From: Ampullaceana balthica
Taxonomy: Eukaryota; Mollusca; Gastropoda; Lymnaeidae
Length of the DNA: 64,000 bases
Assembly: GCA_944989445.1 (NCBI GenBank)
Contig: CALYLW010001219.1
Coordinates: 1 to 64,000, forward strand
Direction of reading: 5' to 3'
Shown: positions 12,801 through 42,927 of the stretch, piece by piece
Layout of the letters: each line of letters opens with the position of its first letter
How positions within the stretch are numbered: position 1 is the first letter of the stretch
Made by a program: the position numbers and the translations under genes
The notes under the pieces: generated by a model
Databases searched by the model: none
The model's input: only the letters and a program-made list of their open reading frames with translations
Told to the model about the DNA's origin: nothing

Positions 12801-15800
12801 TGGGTAAATTGTTGGATCAGTTAGTTCGTTAAATAAGATTTCACAGTTAATTGAATGTTGCTTTTATGGAAGTTCAGAGAATCAAGTGAAACACTGCAGT
12901 GATTTTTTATTTTCAGAAAAGGTTATGAAGAGTTTGAAACATCAATCAGATCTGTTGTTTGTCAACCCATTAAAAGTATGTTTAATTAAAATTAATTAAT
13001 TACCAATTGTTTGAAATTTTAATGGAAACTTAATATTTTATATGACATTAATTTCTAAAAGGTATTAATATGTATAAAGTTTACTTTTCAGGATCATTGT
13101 TAATATTTGTTATAACTAGATTTTCTACTTTATTTTTTCAACTCCATTCGACTCTGTAAAGTGTCAGGGATGAGAGAGTGGTTGGGGGAATAGCAAAAAT
13201 GTGTATTTTAAGCTATTAATATATGTAGAGCCTTTGAGTCTGAAATAGTGAAACAACATCTTTTATTGTCTGGTTTATAGAAAAAGGCTTACAGCTCTGG
13301 GTAAAGTATAAATACCAAAGTCTAATTTGTAGGGCTAGTCAAAGGGGAAGATTTTTTCAGTTCAGTCAAAATGTTTATTCCTGTGTGTGTCCATTTTTAC
13401 AAAGCATCTGGAAATTTGAAGGTCATTTTATGCCCAAAACTTTTTTTTTAAAATTATTTTGAGACACAAAGCTAACAGAAGTGTGGCTTTAATTTAATTT
13501 TGAGTACATTAAAAAAAATATTTTTCTCTAAAACATTGAACACTAACTTTAAAAATTAAACTTCATTCTCAACTGTTACAGAGATGCTGCTTTCATATTC
13601 CAAATTAAAGAATTCTGCATCCGAGAAAGACTTGAAAGATTTCCTTATAAGTGTCAAGGAAAATGAGAATCAGGCAAGTATCAATAACACAGTAGATGAA
13701 ATTGTGATGAAATTAAGCAACACTCAAAAAATTCTTGTAATAAAATTTAACACACTCAATAAATTCAGACTAAAACAGTATAATCCTCCCCCCCCCCACT
13801 TATATTTAGTAGTATTGGTTATTTCATTTCCCATGTTTTAAAGCAAGCAGCATAAGCCACTGGATATTGTGGATCAGTTACCACCAATGTTCCCTTTAAG
13901 GTTTTTTGGTCAGTGTGCAAAATAACAAACTCATAGCGTAGCGTAAAGGGAGCATTGGTTACAACCCCACCGCCATTTATATTATGGGAAAGGTGGACAT
14001 CCTGAGCACGACATTCTATTCCTTGGAGACTAAAAAAGGAAGAAACTTCCAGAACTGAGGGTAGCTAATCAGAATGGATTTCAGGTTCTAATATGAAGCC
14101 AGACATTAAAGAAAATTCCTTCATTTTCCACACCCACTGGGGTTTAGTGTTTAGTATGATAAACTATTATTCATGTGAGCTAAGACGTCCACAAAATGCT
14201 ATTGCTACTGCAGCTGCTATTGCCATATTTGGAATTACGGACCTACTACAGATGGAAATAGGACACCCCTGAGCTGAATCCTTAAGCAATCTTATAAACC
14301 CATGTCAGTTAGGGCCACATCATGCAGTTGGGCAGTCATACTTTGACATCTCCACTTTGGAGGAGTATCAACACACACACTTGCCTTTACTGGCTGGAAA
14401 ATTATTACCATATATACTCGTTCTAAAGCCGACCTTTTTTTTGACAAAATCTAGGGGAAAATGTGGGGTCGGCTTGCGAGCGTCTCATAGTTGATTTTTG
14501 CATGTACAGTCATTGAATATCAGTGTTGTGAGGCAGTAAAGTGGGGGAGGGAAGGTGTCTACTCTCAGGGGCTTGTGTCGGTATGTCAAAGTTTGAATCA
14601 AAGCAAGTATGAAACACACCGCCTCTCTTTTCTGTCAAGCTCTCTAGCCTGTATTGCTGTCTCTCTCTCAATATCAACAATGTCCTTCATTAATCGGCAC
14701 CTATTTTCGCCATTTTCACTAACTGGCAAACTCCGTAGGTCGATTTTTTTTCGGTTCCCTGTGAATTTTCAAAGGCAGGCTGTGACTCTTTTTAAAAAGA
14801 AAAATGTTACTTCCCACCTGATATCACTTCTTTTATTTCTTAAGGCCCTTAGATCATTGCCCTAAACGTTATGGCTTTTATAACGAGTACCGTATTTTCA
14901 CGCATATTCCCCGCACACGCATATACCCCGCAGAATTTTTAGATCCTGTAAAAAAATTGTGGTATTACCTGCCCACGCTTATACCCCGCACTATCCCATC
15001 ACATTTGAGAAGTCAAATCGCGCTGAACCACTCTAGTTGAATGAACTGTATATATATATATATTATCGCTCACCGCGTTATAAAATCAGATACGTAATAT
15101 CAAACGATTAAAGGTAGATTGTGAACAAACTTACCAGAAGTTATACAGAATCTAATTTTATATTCGTGTTTTGCAAGTAATAGTGCCATTGATGCATTAT
15201 TTAGTATTAAAAAAATTCAGATACCCCGCAGATACCCCGCAGGGGGGGGTGCAGGGGTTTGTAAAATCTGGTATAACCCGCGGGGAATGTGCGTGAAAAT
15301 ACGGTACTGCAAGTCCCCATGCATCATTCTTGATACATCATTTATGTTTTACATAACTAGTATAGAAAATGTAACTTTTTCAAAAACATTTTCAGCTCCA
15401 ATCTATTGTTGATATGATGGACAACCTTGATTTTGATACTGATGATAGTGGTGAGTTGATTTTGGGGATAAAATGTTATTTCTAAAGTGGTAATTGTTCA
15501 GAAGGGTAGTTACATGTATTTAGTAATAACTTATTATTTCAGTTGTACTAGATGGCTTATAGAGCAATAATTAAGTCATCAAACATGTTTTAGAAAGGAC
15601 AAACTATGTTCACTGTCAGAAATGATTTATTAAATTTTGTTTACTTTAACTTTCAGGGGCCAAAGCTTTTTCAAGATTCGGAGAAGAGTTTTTTGCCAAC
15701 ATCAATAATTTAGCTTCTAAATGTCAACAGAAGAGAGAAAATGCTTTACAAGACAAAAGACAAGTCAAAGAGGAACAGGCTCATTTAGACAGGGAGCTCC

Positions 15801-16462
15801 AACAACTGATTGAAGAGCTTGAAATCAAATATCAGAAACAGTGGGTTCCAAAATCTCACAAAAAAGCAAGCAGCTCGAACATCTCTGATGAATACAGCCA
15901 GGAATCTGTGGTACATGTAAATCAGTCTGAAGGCGGGCTGCAATGCATTGGTGGTCAACCTTCAGGAAAAACGTCGCAACATTTAAATTTTTCCAATAAC
16001 AGTTTGGCGAATGTTTTAAATTTTAATGACAGCCCAAATGTGTCACAAATCCAAACAGTCCCCACGTCTAGCAGGGGGGAAACAAGCCATCAGCTAACAA
16101 GAAGTTCAAGTGAAGTTCACCTTGGCGGTAAGCAGAGAGATGTCCATAAATCAGAGGATGTGGTGGACTCAGAATTTTCCAGGAAAAAGTCACCTATTAA
16201 TTCCGCAAACGCATTTGCTGATACGACGTTGCAAGAAAACCCAGCAGGCAAAAAAAGACATGGGGTCAAATCTCAAAAATTGCACACGCCTCTTGTTGCC
16301 ATGAGGACATTAAAGCTCAAAAGATCTGAAAGCCTTTCAAATGTGACCGACCCAGAGATGCAAAGTGATCTTGATGGTGGTAGCACCGATAACCAAGCCA
16401 GGACGTCATCAGAACATAGAACACAGCTGGCACCTGTGCAAAAACGCAGCTCTTGGAGATAA
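6891..16462 (+). CDS. Uncharacterised 701-aa coiled-coil protein, 12 coding exons
   Basis: I do not recognise this protein and give it no function. Coding exons by splice signals and phase are 6891-7031, 8304-8353, 8652-8751, 8888-8976, 10205-10319, 11150-11287, 11610-11825, 12374-12618, 12917-12975, 13582-13673, 15396-15450 and 15657-16462 (TAA), totalling 2106 nt. Residues about 20-120 are charged and heptad-like (KLESEIKALKLTNSKLENEL). A conserved-looking globular middle spans about 127-365. A second coiled coil lies at about 434-495 (REL..LIEELEIKYQK). The last ~205 residues are Ser/Asn/Gln-rich, lack aromatic residues and are probably disordered. No signal peptide or membrane segment is seen. 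The start MSGKLGLSG was preferred over an in-frame ATG at 6837, because TTTCTATAG just before 6854 looks like a splice acceptor. Intron 10 uses a GC donor (CAG/GCAAGT at 13674). Cytoskeletal or ciliary scaffolding is possible but only a guess from composition. Confidence 0.8.
9382..9790 (+). mobile_element. Truncated non-LTR retrotransposon (LINE) 3' end with ATT tail
   Basis: An open frame to TAA at 9601-9603 encodes a typical LINE C-terminal segment, with RVLSVPTTRTKTFGERSFSF, then AAKQWNSLP and a SFKTALKTHLF end. About 115 bases later a 3' tail contains TGTAAAGCGCCGTGAGCCCA and a partner CAGCACTATATAAATA, ending in (ATT)n. The same tail occurs at 43965-44040. It is 5'-truncated and lies in the intron between exons 8976 and 10205 of the coiled-coil gene. 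Confidence 0.75.
10403..10864 (-). mobile_element. MITE, TACYGTATATACTC family, copy 1
   Basis: It begins TACTGTATATACTCTTTCTA and ends in a degenerate inverted copy (GATTATTAATGGTA). The interior is the reverse complement of the element at 46860-47459, including the segments around 10540-10570 and 10680-10730 that correspond to 47180-47030. No coding capacity. It is in the intron before exon 11150 of the coiled-coil gene. Confidence 0.65.
13885..13957. mobile_element. 73-bp mini-hAT MITE with 8-bp target duplication
   Basis: The ends are CAATGTTCCCTTTAAGG and, inverted, CAATGCTCCCTTTAC. The flanks are GTTACCAC (13877-13884) and GTTACAAC (13958-13965), a 7/8 match of hAT-type length. A longer relative is at 54553-54722. 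Confidence 0.7.
14406..14889 (+). mobile_element. MITE, TACYGTATATACTC family, copy 2 (internally rearranged)
   Basis: It begins TACCATATATACTCGTTCTA. Its first ~120 bases match 46866-46995 (AAAGCCGACC, then GGGTCGGCTTGCGAGC, then a TGCATGTACA stretch). The right end inverted reads TACTCGTTATAAAAGCC, so the outermost bases are missing there. The interior after about 14540 is not shared with the other copies. An open frame across it (14491-14865) has no recognisable domain and is considered fortuitous. Confidence 0.5.
14888..15306. mobile_element. 419-bp MITE with long terminal inverted repeats (TACCGTATTTTCACGC)
   Basis: The left end TACCGTATTTTCACGCATAT and the right end inverted TACCGTATTTTCACGCACAT match over more than 20 bases and continue with CCCCGC-rich sub-repeats. 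The element abuts the preceding MITE, sharing its terminal TA. It has no coding capacity and lies in the GC-AG intron 10 of the coiled-coil gene. Confidence 0.8.
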
Positions 16463-16524
16463 GTGAAATGAAATCATTGAGAAAACTAGATTAAATTGGC
16501 TTGGAATGAATGGACACACTCAGG

Positions 16525-16530
16525 AATAAA
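16525..16530 (+). terminator. Probable poly(A) signal of the coiled-coil gene
   Basis: AATAAA lies 63 bases after the stop codon of the 701-aa gene on the same strand. No other AATAAA is nearer to the stop. Confidence 0.5.
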
Positions 16531-16679
16531 ACGCTGACCTTCTGCAATACAACTCCTGCGCATCATCTTCCGCACCATGTCAGACCTACATGGCCAAATT
16601 CTTGTCAGCTAGTTCAGCTCTAGTTGTGAACAAGTATAAGAAGTACCAGTACATTTCATTTTTTTTCTTTCTTGGCCTA

Positions 16680-17345
16680 CTGAACTTAACTCACGAACTG
16701 TAGTCGGCCGAAAAAACCGGCCGATCAGCACATTTTGTACTGTGACGGCCGATAAAAACGGCCGATAAAAATCAAGGTCAAATAGCAACTTCCAATCCAC
16801 TATTTTATCGTAAACTAAGCCACTTCCTTTTATTATTAATTACATCTTCTTCCGGGTCAAGCTTGAGGTTAAAAACTTTTAAAATAGTATCTTTTATCTA
16901 TCTTTTATCGGTGTGTTATGAACACTATTTTCTTACGCCGATTTTGAAACCAAAATGGATTATTCTGCAGCTGGAACTTAGGTAAAGGTTAAAAAAAAAG
17001 GTAGAAATATATTTGAAAGCCTGTTTTGTGAAGATCTAAGTGATAATGTGATGATTTTAATATTCCACATGATAATCTTAGCTCCAATTCTTTTTTCTAG
17101 TTCTAGTGAATCCGATGCTAGTCTTAGCACTAGTGCTAGTCATGAATTGAATCGCATTTTGACATCGAACCAGATCCATTTATGGGGCAATTGGCAAAAT
17201 CAGATGAGAATGCATCCGATTATGTTTATATTACCTCATGTTTTCTTTTTACTTATTATGATATGTTTTTGTCTTTTGCACGATTTATTTTGGTATATTT
17301 TGTCACCCTTTGGTCGTCCCCCCCCCCACCCCAATAAATATTGTT
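16680..17345 (+). repeat. Possible decayed transposon remnant
   Basis: At 16700-16765 are several CGGCCGATAAAAA-type motifs in both orientations. At about 17000-17230 is a broken acidic/serine-rich frame (SSSSESDASLS, flanked after a frameshift by a DDFN-type acidic run) reminiscent of the N-terminus of piggyBac-type transposases. There is no catalytic domain, so this is only a weak suggestion. Confidence 0.25.
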
Positions 17346-20300
17346 GACTTTTTTTCATTTTCAAAGATTTATTTATTTATTTGTACTAAAAACTTTTTAA
17401 AGCTATACATTTTCTGAAAGATAAATGAAATATCTATCATATTTTATAAGTATTTTAATGGAATCTTTTTAAAAAAAATATGTTAGGGGTACTTGAAAGT
17501 AAACAATAAATTTTGTTTAAAAAATTTTTCCTTGACCATTCCAAAGTCAGTCACATAATTTTATTTTTGGGGAGGGTGGTTAAAAGAGCTAACATAATCT
17601 CCATCCATTCCCGTTTCAGGCGTTTTCCTAAAATATATAGTTATTGGGGTTTTATAACAATATTTGTATGCCATTTTTTTACTCTTTCTGATGGCACCCA
17701 AATGATAAAAAAAAGCCTACCTTGTACACATTACAGCATGATTCTATACCACAATTCGTGGGTTAAGAACACTGGAGCTTGTCCTTGGCCCTAGCACTGT
17801 TAAAAAATATAGTCCTAGGCCGTAACATTATTAAACATGTTTTGTTGGCAGTAAAATTTTAGGTTATTTATTCATTGTATTGTAAATAAAACTTAAAAGT
17901 AGCCAACATTTTAATTTTTCTTGTATAGTATGATTTAGAAAAATGGTTATTTTTGAGGTTGTGCTATATTTGGGGATATACAGTCGTGGAATAGCCAAGG
18001 TTGTTGTAAATCTAATAAGAAACTCCAAACTGAATTTTTTTTTAATTTACCAAGTAAAACAAGTTTAAGTAGGAAACAGCCACTAGATAATGGTTTGTTA
18101 TTGTTTATTTTCTTCTTTTTTTGTTGTTGTTGGTTTTGTTTTCTTGAAACATTGTACAAAGCCTGTGCATGAAGGGGAGAAAACTGCCAGAAAAATAGAA
18201 AGCCACAATGACAGCACAATACATATGGTGAATGCATAGAAATAAATATTTACATATGAACATAATGAAATGTATTTAAATACATATACATATATATAAT
18301 AAAACATACGGATTTGTATTTTTGTTACCTTAATGTTTTATCTATTTTCAAACATAAGGTGTGTATTACTGTGTATGTATTAAATATTTTGAAAAATCAA
18401 ACATGACATAAAAAATGGATATCACTACTAGAGATGTTGCAAAAATTTAACTGTAACTGATATGTACAACATTCCGAAATTTACTAATCAAATTCAAGAA
18501 GCATTATTGAAAAAGGTATAATTAAAATGAATTCATTGATACTCGAATTTTAAAAAGAATTTTGTAAGACCTCATAATAAAGTGGTGGTCGGAAAAATAG
18601 TATTTATTGATCTTCTATAGCGTTTTATAAAGTAATAATCCAAGTCAATAAAAATTATGATGGAAATTAATAGACTCAAATAGGGGCTCCATATTATCAG
18701 CTTAAAACATTATCATATTTAGCAGTAAATACCTCACTGTACAGAAATTGTATGTTTTTCTTATATTATAAAAACATTAAATATTGATTCAATTTACATC
18801 CAGTTATTTCTACAATATACGAAAAGAGGCATGTAAACTAGAAATAACTCGCACACAAAAAAAGATCACCCAAGCATGACAATAAATTTTATTTGAAATA
18901 CAACCAAAAAAGTTACATATTTTAGAAAGATACCGAACAGGAAGTCCTTAAAAAGGAATGTGATTTAAAATTAAAATTTATTTTAAATCTATTGTAATTT
19001 TAAAAGTGATACATTCTTATAACTAACATTACAGTTAGCCAATAACTGATCAAAACTTGCTACTACTATTAAATTGTCCTCCACTTAAAACATGAATAAT
19101 TTTCAATTCAAAATTAATAAAATGGACCATCTTGAAAAGTTTAACAGGCTAGATGAGAGAAAGTTTGAAACCTATCTTAGAGATATACAGAATACTTTTG
19201 GTGAGCATTTATATATATATATATTTAGCCCTTTGAACACTATATGCTGTTTTATTGTTCCATGTTACTTACTCTCAGACATGAAACATAGTGTGAATAT
19301 TTCCCAGGAACATAGGTGAAAGGCGATACATAATAAGGGGAGGAAACTACGTTACAAATGGTTATAGTGAAGTTAATGAGGATGGTGATTTTTTCCTAAA
19401 ATATATTTCCTTGGGTGGTTATGACAAATGAAGGATACTATTTTAGTTATAAAATAAAATTGAGTACATAGTCAAATGACTGGAACTTATTTCTAATTTA
19501 ACCATATAAAGAAGTACAATTTAAAAAAAAAGTATTATCCCTTTAAAAATAAATAGCATTTACTTAAATGAAAAAGATCATATATTTATCACAGCAGAAT
19601 ATCATGTCCAGTCAGATTTTTTCTAAAGAAAGGTTCTTTTGAAGTATTTAGTTTAGATGACGATACAATTTTCTTTTAATCAGTATCTTTACCTAATGAA
19701 TAATCTATTATCAAATAATATTACCCATTATCTAATTGATTTTATTACATAAAACAAACATTGGTAACGAGTCATCACAAATATTAAAAGTAATATTTAA
19801 ACAGGCTTTTAAATATAGAACAACAGATACTTCATCACTTTATTAAAAAAAACACACATAAGGGAGCTCCCCCCCAAAAATTATATTACTGTATAAACAA
19901 ATTATTGAAAAAAAAATAAACCAAATAGTTTGCAAATTCGAGAACCACTTGTCTGATGGGACAGTGACCTTGAATAAGCTGTCAGGCAGAGCAGAGGAGA
20001 CAGAACTAAATCCAAAACATCTTTTTAAATTTACTACATATTAAAGCATTTCAAAGTTGCCGGAGTAAAGGTGAAATGAAGCAAACGTGAAAGGTGGTGT
20101 TCATAATTTATTCTGCATTCTAAAATACAAAAGGTTAAAGAAATTAATTTTAACTATTAAGAGAGCTTTAACTTTCACATATTAATCTTAATTACCCCAA
20201 GTTAAAAAAAAATATATATTAACATCTAACCCAGAGGATTTATAATAATGAAAATATAAGCTGAATACTACAAATCAAGACATTTTAATTCAGGAAAATA

Positions 20301-21240
20301 ATTCAATTATGCACAGAAAAAGAAAAATATTGAATGTATCAAGTCACAGAAATTGCTTCAAACACATGTTGGCATAAGCATCTGTATCCGAAATTACAAA
20401 AATTGAACCATTTCAATTTAAAATAAATAAGAAAGTGAATCCTTAATTGTGTTTAAAAAATAGTGTTGGGGCTGATATACTACAATGTTTTAAGTCAAAG
20501 AGCAATCAATATGATTTTTCATTTGAATTAGTTGACTTAGTAGTAAAGAATAGTAATAGCCGAATCACTTTAAGAGACCTTTACTTCAGAGCTGCTAATT
20601 ACAACTGAAGCTCATCAAACTACTTGAACAAAGACTACACATTTATGTCAACAAACAGTTGAATATATTTCTTAACCTACATTTTAGGCACACAAATAAT
20701 TTATAGCATTACAAAAAACAAACTCAGAAAATATATCTCCCCCCCCCCACACCCTTCAAAAAAATAAAAACAAACAAAACAAAATTTTCAAAGAAAATTA
20801 CATGATATCAAGTTCAGACATTTTCAGATATTTTGTTAATTTATACCTTTGTACTTTGTGTGGGGGGAAGGGGGTAACAAGAAGTGATCTAAATTATTTA
20901 TCCTTGGTTGAGGTATGAAACAGGTCATTTTAAGATGAGCTTACATCACAATACGCCAGCACGGAAGCAGTTCTTCTTTTAATTTTATGTTTTAATGACT
21001 TCAATTTCTTAGTCTATCTGAGTAAAAAAAAACAGGGATATTTGGAGATTTTTTCTTAAAACTATATATCCATTTTGAGAAGTACATAATAATTGCAAAA
21101 GGGGACATGAGTAAAGTTAACCAAAATACAGACCACAAAAATGAAACAAAACAATGTCACATTTATCGATAACAATGATTTGAAAAAGTAAAATGATAAT
21201 CTTTCACATATGAATTTTTTTTAATGATTTTAGTCCATCT
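17346..21240. other. AT-rich convergent intergenic DNA, no gene seen
   Basis: This lies between the 3' ends of the coiled-coil gene and MEK. I see homopolymer and AT-rich runs but no exon with family similarity. Its right part probably contains the MEK 3' UTR, whose end I cannot place. Confidence 0.5.
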
Positions 21241-21266
21241 AATTTATACGTAATCTAACCAGCCAT

Positions 21267-21272
21267 TTTATT
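21267..21272 (-). terminator. Possible proximal poly(A) signal of MEK
   Basis: TTTATT on the plus strand reads AATAAA on the minus strand, about 120 bases after the MEK stop. The 3' UTR may be longer, since other minus-strand AATAAA motifs follow. Confidence 0.35.
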
Positions 21273-21388
21273 AATTTTTTTGTCAGACACCAACACGTTT
21301 TTGAAAAAAAAATGTTTTTAAATTGTACAACATGAAAAAAAGGAGCCAATTATAAGCCACTTTTCTTGTCTCTTGTAGAAAATCAAGT

Positions 21389-39333
<17,945 letters not shown>

Positions 39334-39604
39334 GTTGATTATTTTAACTTCAGTACTTCTTATAAACCATCAGAATGACGAATGTGTTAGCATGACATAT
39401 TTATTTCATCCTGACCTAATATCCATTGAGTTTACTAAAATATGCAGACATATATTTATCTGCAAGCCTATAATTATCCAACCTAGCTTATCTATACTAT
39501 GGTATAGATTTTCTATTCTCCCATAATATGAGGAAGTACAATTATGTTAAACTAGTAAATATTCATGAGATCACGCACTAAGGAAATTTCGCGTTTTTAT
39601 TCTT

Positions 39605-40256
39605 ATCTGTTACATACTCTCCTTCTATACATAATATTATTGCGTCCTACGCTTATCTGTGGTTTGTGTTTAGTCCTGCATTATTGTTAGAGTTTTAAAT
39701 GTTGATAAAGTGTTTGTTTTCCTGGTTTCTTCAGGCAACCCATGCCACGCCCGAATTCCGGACTGGAAAAAACGAGAATGTGTGTGTTTGTTGCATACGG
39801 AATAAGCAAGGTGTTTTTATCCTTATGACTTATGTCTATCTGAGAGTTGTATTAAGTTATCTTTGTGATGTATTTCTAAATTAGAATTCATTGCTCTATG
39901 TATTATTACTACTTAACTAATCGTTCTTCTATCCTCTAGTGTTTCAAGGTTTAATGATTTAACTGATGGTGTTATTCTTGTAAGTTTTGAATATTCTCCA
40001 GTAATGAATCTGGCAGCTCTTTTTGAATTTGTTCTAGTTTATCAATGTTTTCTTTGGTGGATGGGTCCCATACAGAAGATGCATATTCTAGTACAGGTCT
40101 CACCAAAGTGAGGTAGCATTTCAGTTTTATATCTTTATTATATCTGTAACAGTTTCTTTTTATAAAGCCTAAGGTTTTGTTTGATTTTTCAATAACTTCA
40201 TTTATTATTCGTAATTCCTGCGCTACTTTAGCGGTATTTAAATAAATAAATTTCAA
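39605..40256 (-). mobile_element. LINE 3' fragment (reverse-transcriptase C-terminal region), frameshifted
   Basis: The minus strand encodes a jockey-like LINE segment, including LGFIKRNCYRYNKDIKLKCY and LTLVRPVLEYASSVWDP (40256 downward). A run of five A instead of six shifts the frame before the AARFITGEYS segment that is intact in the copy at 42114-42560. The 3' tail at 39605-39650 has the CTCCTTCTATACATAATATT hairpin remnant. Inactive and 5'-truncated. Confidence 0.85.
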
Positions 40257-42025
40257 TTTAAAAACAGATCATCTTAACACTAAAATGAATAATTATACGA
40301 TGCACTGGAAGCTGAAACTCTCCATAATATGAACCAATTTGAGGGGGGGGGCAGATTGATCCCCCGATCAGTATTATAGCAGGCAGCATGAGCAACACCC
40401 CATGCCCATGGCCATGGTGAACATGGTTATTGGAAGCTGTGACAGTGATTGACTTAAGTGCATAGATAGGCACTTCGATACTCATTCGCGCATCGTTCTG
40501 CGCATGTCGAAAATTTACGGAAAAACTTTTTTAACAAATTTGACGGTTCGCTATTCGGTACTCTACGGGTACCTCGGAATTTTTGTGTTTACGTCACAGT
40601 TTTCTAAAAATAATTTAATTTTGTATTCGAATACGTCAGATAAGTGGGTTCCGGTGACTCTCTCACTGTTTTGAGCGGTTGTAAACATTGGGAACTTTTT
40701 TTTACTTCACTTTTACGACTCGTTACGACTCGGTACGCTACAAATGTCTTAACCATACTTGTGTTAGTAAAAATACACTCATGAAACCTAATTATACATG
40801 ATCCGCATCCAATCTTGGTTGTAAAAAACATCAACATAGTCAGCTTACACTTTTTACACGACCCGTTTGGAATTTCGCAAAGGCATCAACCCCTCAACAT
40901 TGTTATAAAAATTAAAAAAAGATGGCGCCGATCGTATTTTCTTCATTGAGCCGATGGGGTTCCCGATATGATTCTAAATCATTTTTCAATCTCTAAACAT
41001 CTAAATAATTAAAAATAAATTACTGATAATATACACTGCTACTTCTAGTATTGTTTAAAAGTATCAATATTAATAATAGTATTAGTAAATTTAATTCTAA
41101 ACCAAACTTAATACTTAATTATAGTTAACAGTAATAATACTAATAATAGAATAGTAATATCCTTATGCAGCAGGGCTACGTACATTTCAACTTTAAATAA
41201 ATAAATAAAAATCATAACAAACAATAATTACAGTTTAATTACCATCATACAAATATAATTAAATAAGCATATTAGTGTCAGTGAGCATATATTAAACTAA
41301 AATATAAAGAAATAAAATAATATAAAAAATAAATAAAAATTAGTGAAATTGAAGTCAAAACACATTCACATAGACTTAGACTAAGGCTACCACAGTTTTA
41401 ATAGCTTCATGCAATCAATTTAGTTATTATTTTGAATTCTAATTACCTGTCATACATACAAGTATTTATTTAACATTTTACTAAAGCATATATTTAATTA
41501 AAATCCAATAAACATGTTATATTTTTTTAACACTTGACTTGAGACAAATTATTTTTTCAACTTTTTGAATGATTTTTTACAACTTGACCTTAAAAAATAT
41601 TTTTTTTAAAAATAATCATTGTTGTAAATTAAATAGTTAGTTGTTTATAATGTTGTATATAAGAATGTGATTGTCTCCTAAAAATTTGGTGCAAATATCT
41701 TTAAAAATGATAAAGTTATGGGTGAAAGGGTGAGAAATTTTAAAAATGGGTCACAAGTTTTTTAGTAAAATATAAAGTTTATATAAGGGGCTTAAAAAAT
41801 TCACCAAAAAAATGATAACTTGACTTCTGTTGAAGATAAAAAGATGAAATTGGTGTTTTTAGAAAGCTTAGAGCTAGCCCTTTTAAATGATATATGTTTT
41901 AACATGATATGACAATATTTAAATATCTTGTCAAAGTACCTAGCATAGAAAACTGGATCGGTGGTAGTAACTGTAAAGAAATAATAATAATAAACCAAGG
42001 ATCGCCAAGGCCAAGGTATTTAAGA

Positions 42026-42622
42026 AATTCTTATCTTATCTTATCTTATCTGTTTACAGACGCTCCTTCTATACAGAAGATTATTGCGTCCTACGCTTAT
42101 CTATGGTTTGTGTTTAGTCCTGCATTTTTATTAGAGATTTAAATGTTGATAAAGTTTTGGTTTTCCTGGATTCTTCAGGCAACCCATTCCACGCCCGAAT
42201 TCCGGACGGGAAGAAGGAAAACTTGTATGTGTTTGTTCTTGCATACGGAATAAGAAAGGTGTTTTTATCCTTATGTCTATCGGAGGGTTGTATTAAGTTA
42301 TCTTTGTGTTGTATTTCTAAATTAGAATTAATTGCTTTATGTATGATTATTACTTTGCTCTTGGTTCTTCTATCCTCTAGTGTTTCAAGGTTTAATGATT
42401 TAACTAATGGTGTTATTCTTGTCAGTTTCGAATATTCTCCAGTAATGAATCTGGCAGCTCTTTTTTGAATTTGTTCTAGTTTATCAATGTTTTCTTTGGT
42501 GGATGGGTCCCATACAGAAGATGCATATTCTAGTACAGGTCTACAGGTACAATTCGCTAGATTGACATCTTCATGGACTTTAAATGCTACCTCACTTTGG
42601 TGAGACCTGTACTAGAATATGC
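42026..42622 (-). mobile_element. LINE 3' fragment with intact C-terminal frame and a 5' inversion
   Basis: On the minus strand a continuous frame from about 42480 to TAA at 42114-42116 carries IQKRAARFITGEYSKLTRIT, then LETLEDRRTKSKVIIIHKAI, then FFPSGIRAWNGLPEE. The 3' UTR ends with GGACGCAATAATCTTCTGTA, TAGAAGGAGCGTCTG and a 5-bp ATAAG tandem tail (42027-42050). At the 5' side, 42582-42622 carries the upstream LINE segment on the opposite strand, giving a short inverted duplication of GCATATTCTAGTACAGGTCT. Confidence 0.85.
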
Positions 42623-42927
42623 CTTTAACAGTTTTCTAGCAATAATTATTTGTCATAAATTCATATTTTTGTTTACGTTTTTTGTTTCAAATCTAAATTG
42701 TATTCTAGTTGTTTCACTCTTTAACAATTCATAAGTAATTTTATTAAATTAAATAATATATTTAATAAATTTTAATCAATTTTGTGAAAAATTAGTATTT
42801 TTCAGCATGGAAAGGAATATCGTATTTTACATTGATTTGTATGGTAACAAGTGTTTCGTATAACGAATGTTTCGCTGAACGGGTAAGACTCTGGAACGAA
42901 TTAATCTCGTTATGAGATGTTTCACTG
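42623..42927. mobile_element. Tigger-like element right part
   Basis: It ends TAATCTCGTTATGAGATGTT then TCACTG followed by TA, a typical pogo/Tigger terminus. 42623-42880 is collinear with 56765-57016 (for example TTTGTTTCAAATCTAAATTG, ATCGTATTTTACATTGATTT). No coding sequence. Confidence 0.65.

Noticed and set aside
17048..17347. 99-codon frame as a membrane protein gene
   Set aside because: It starts in mid-frame of an apparent decayed transposon and has a frameshifted acidic stretch; no splice or family support.
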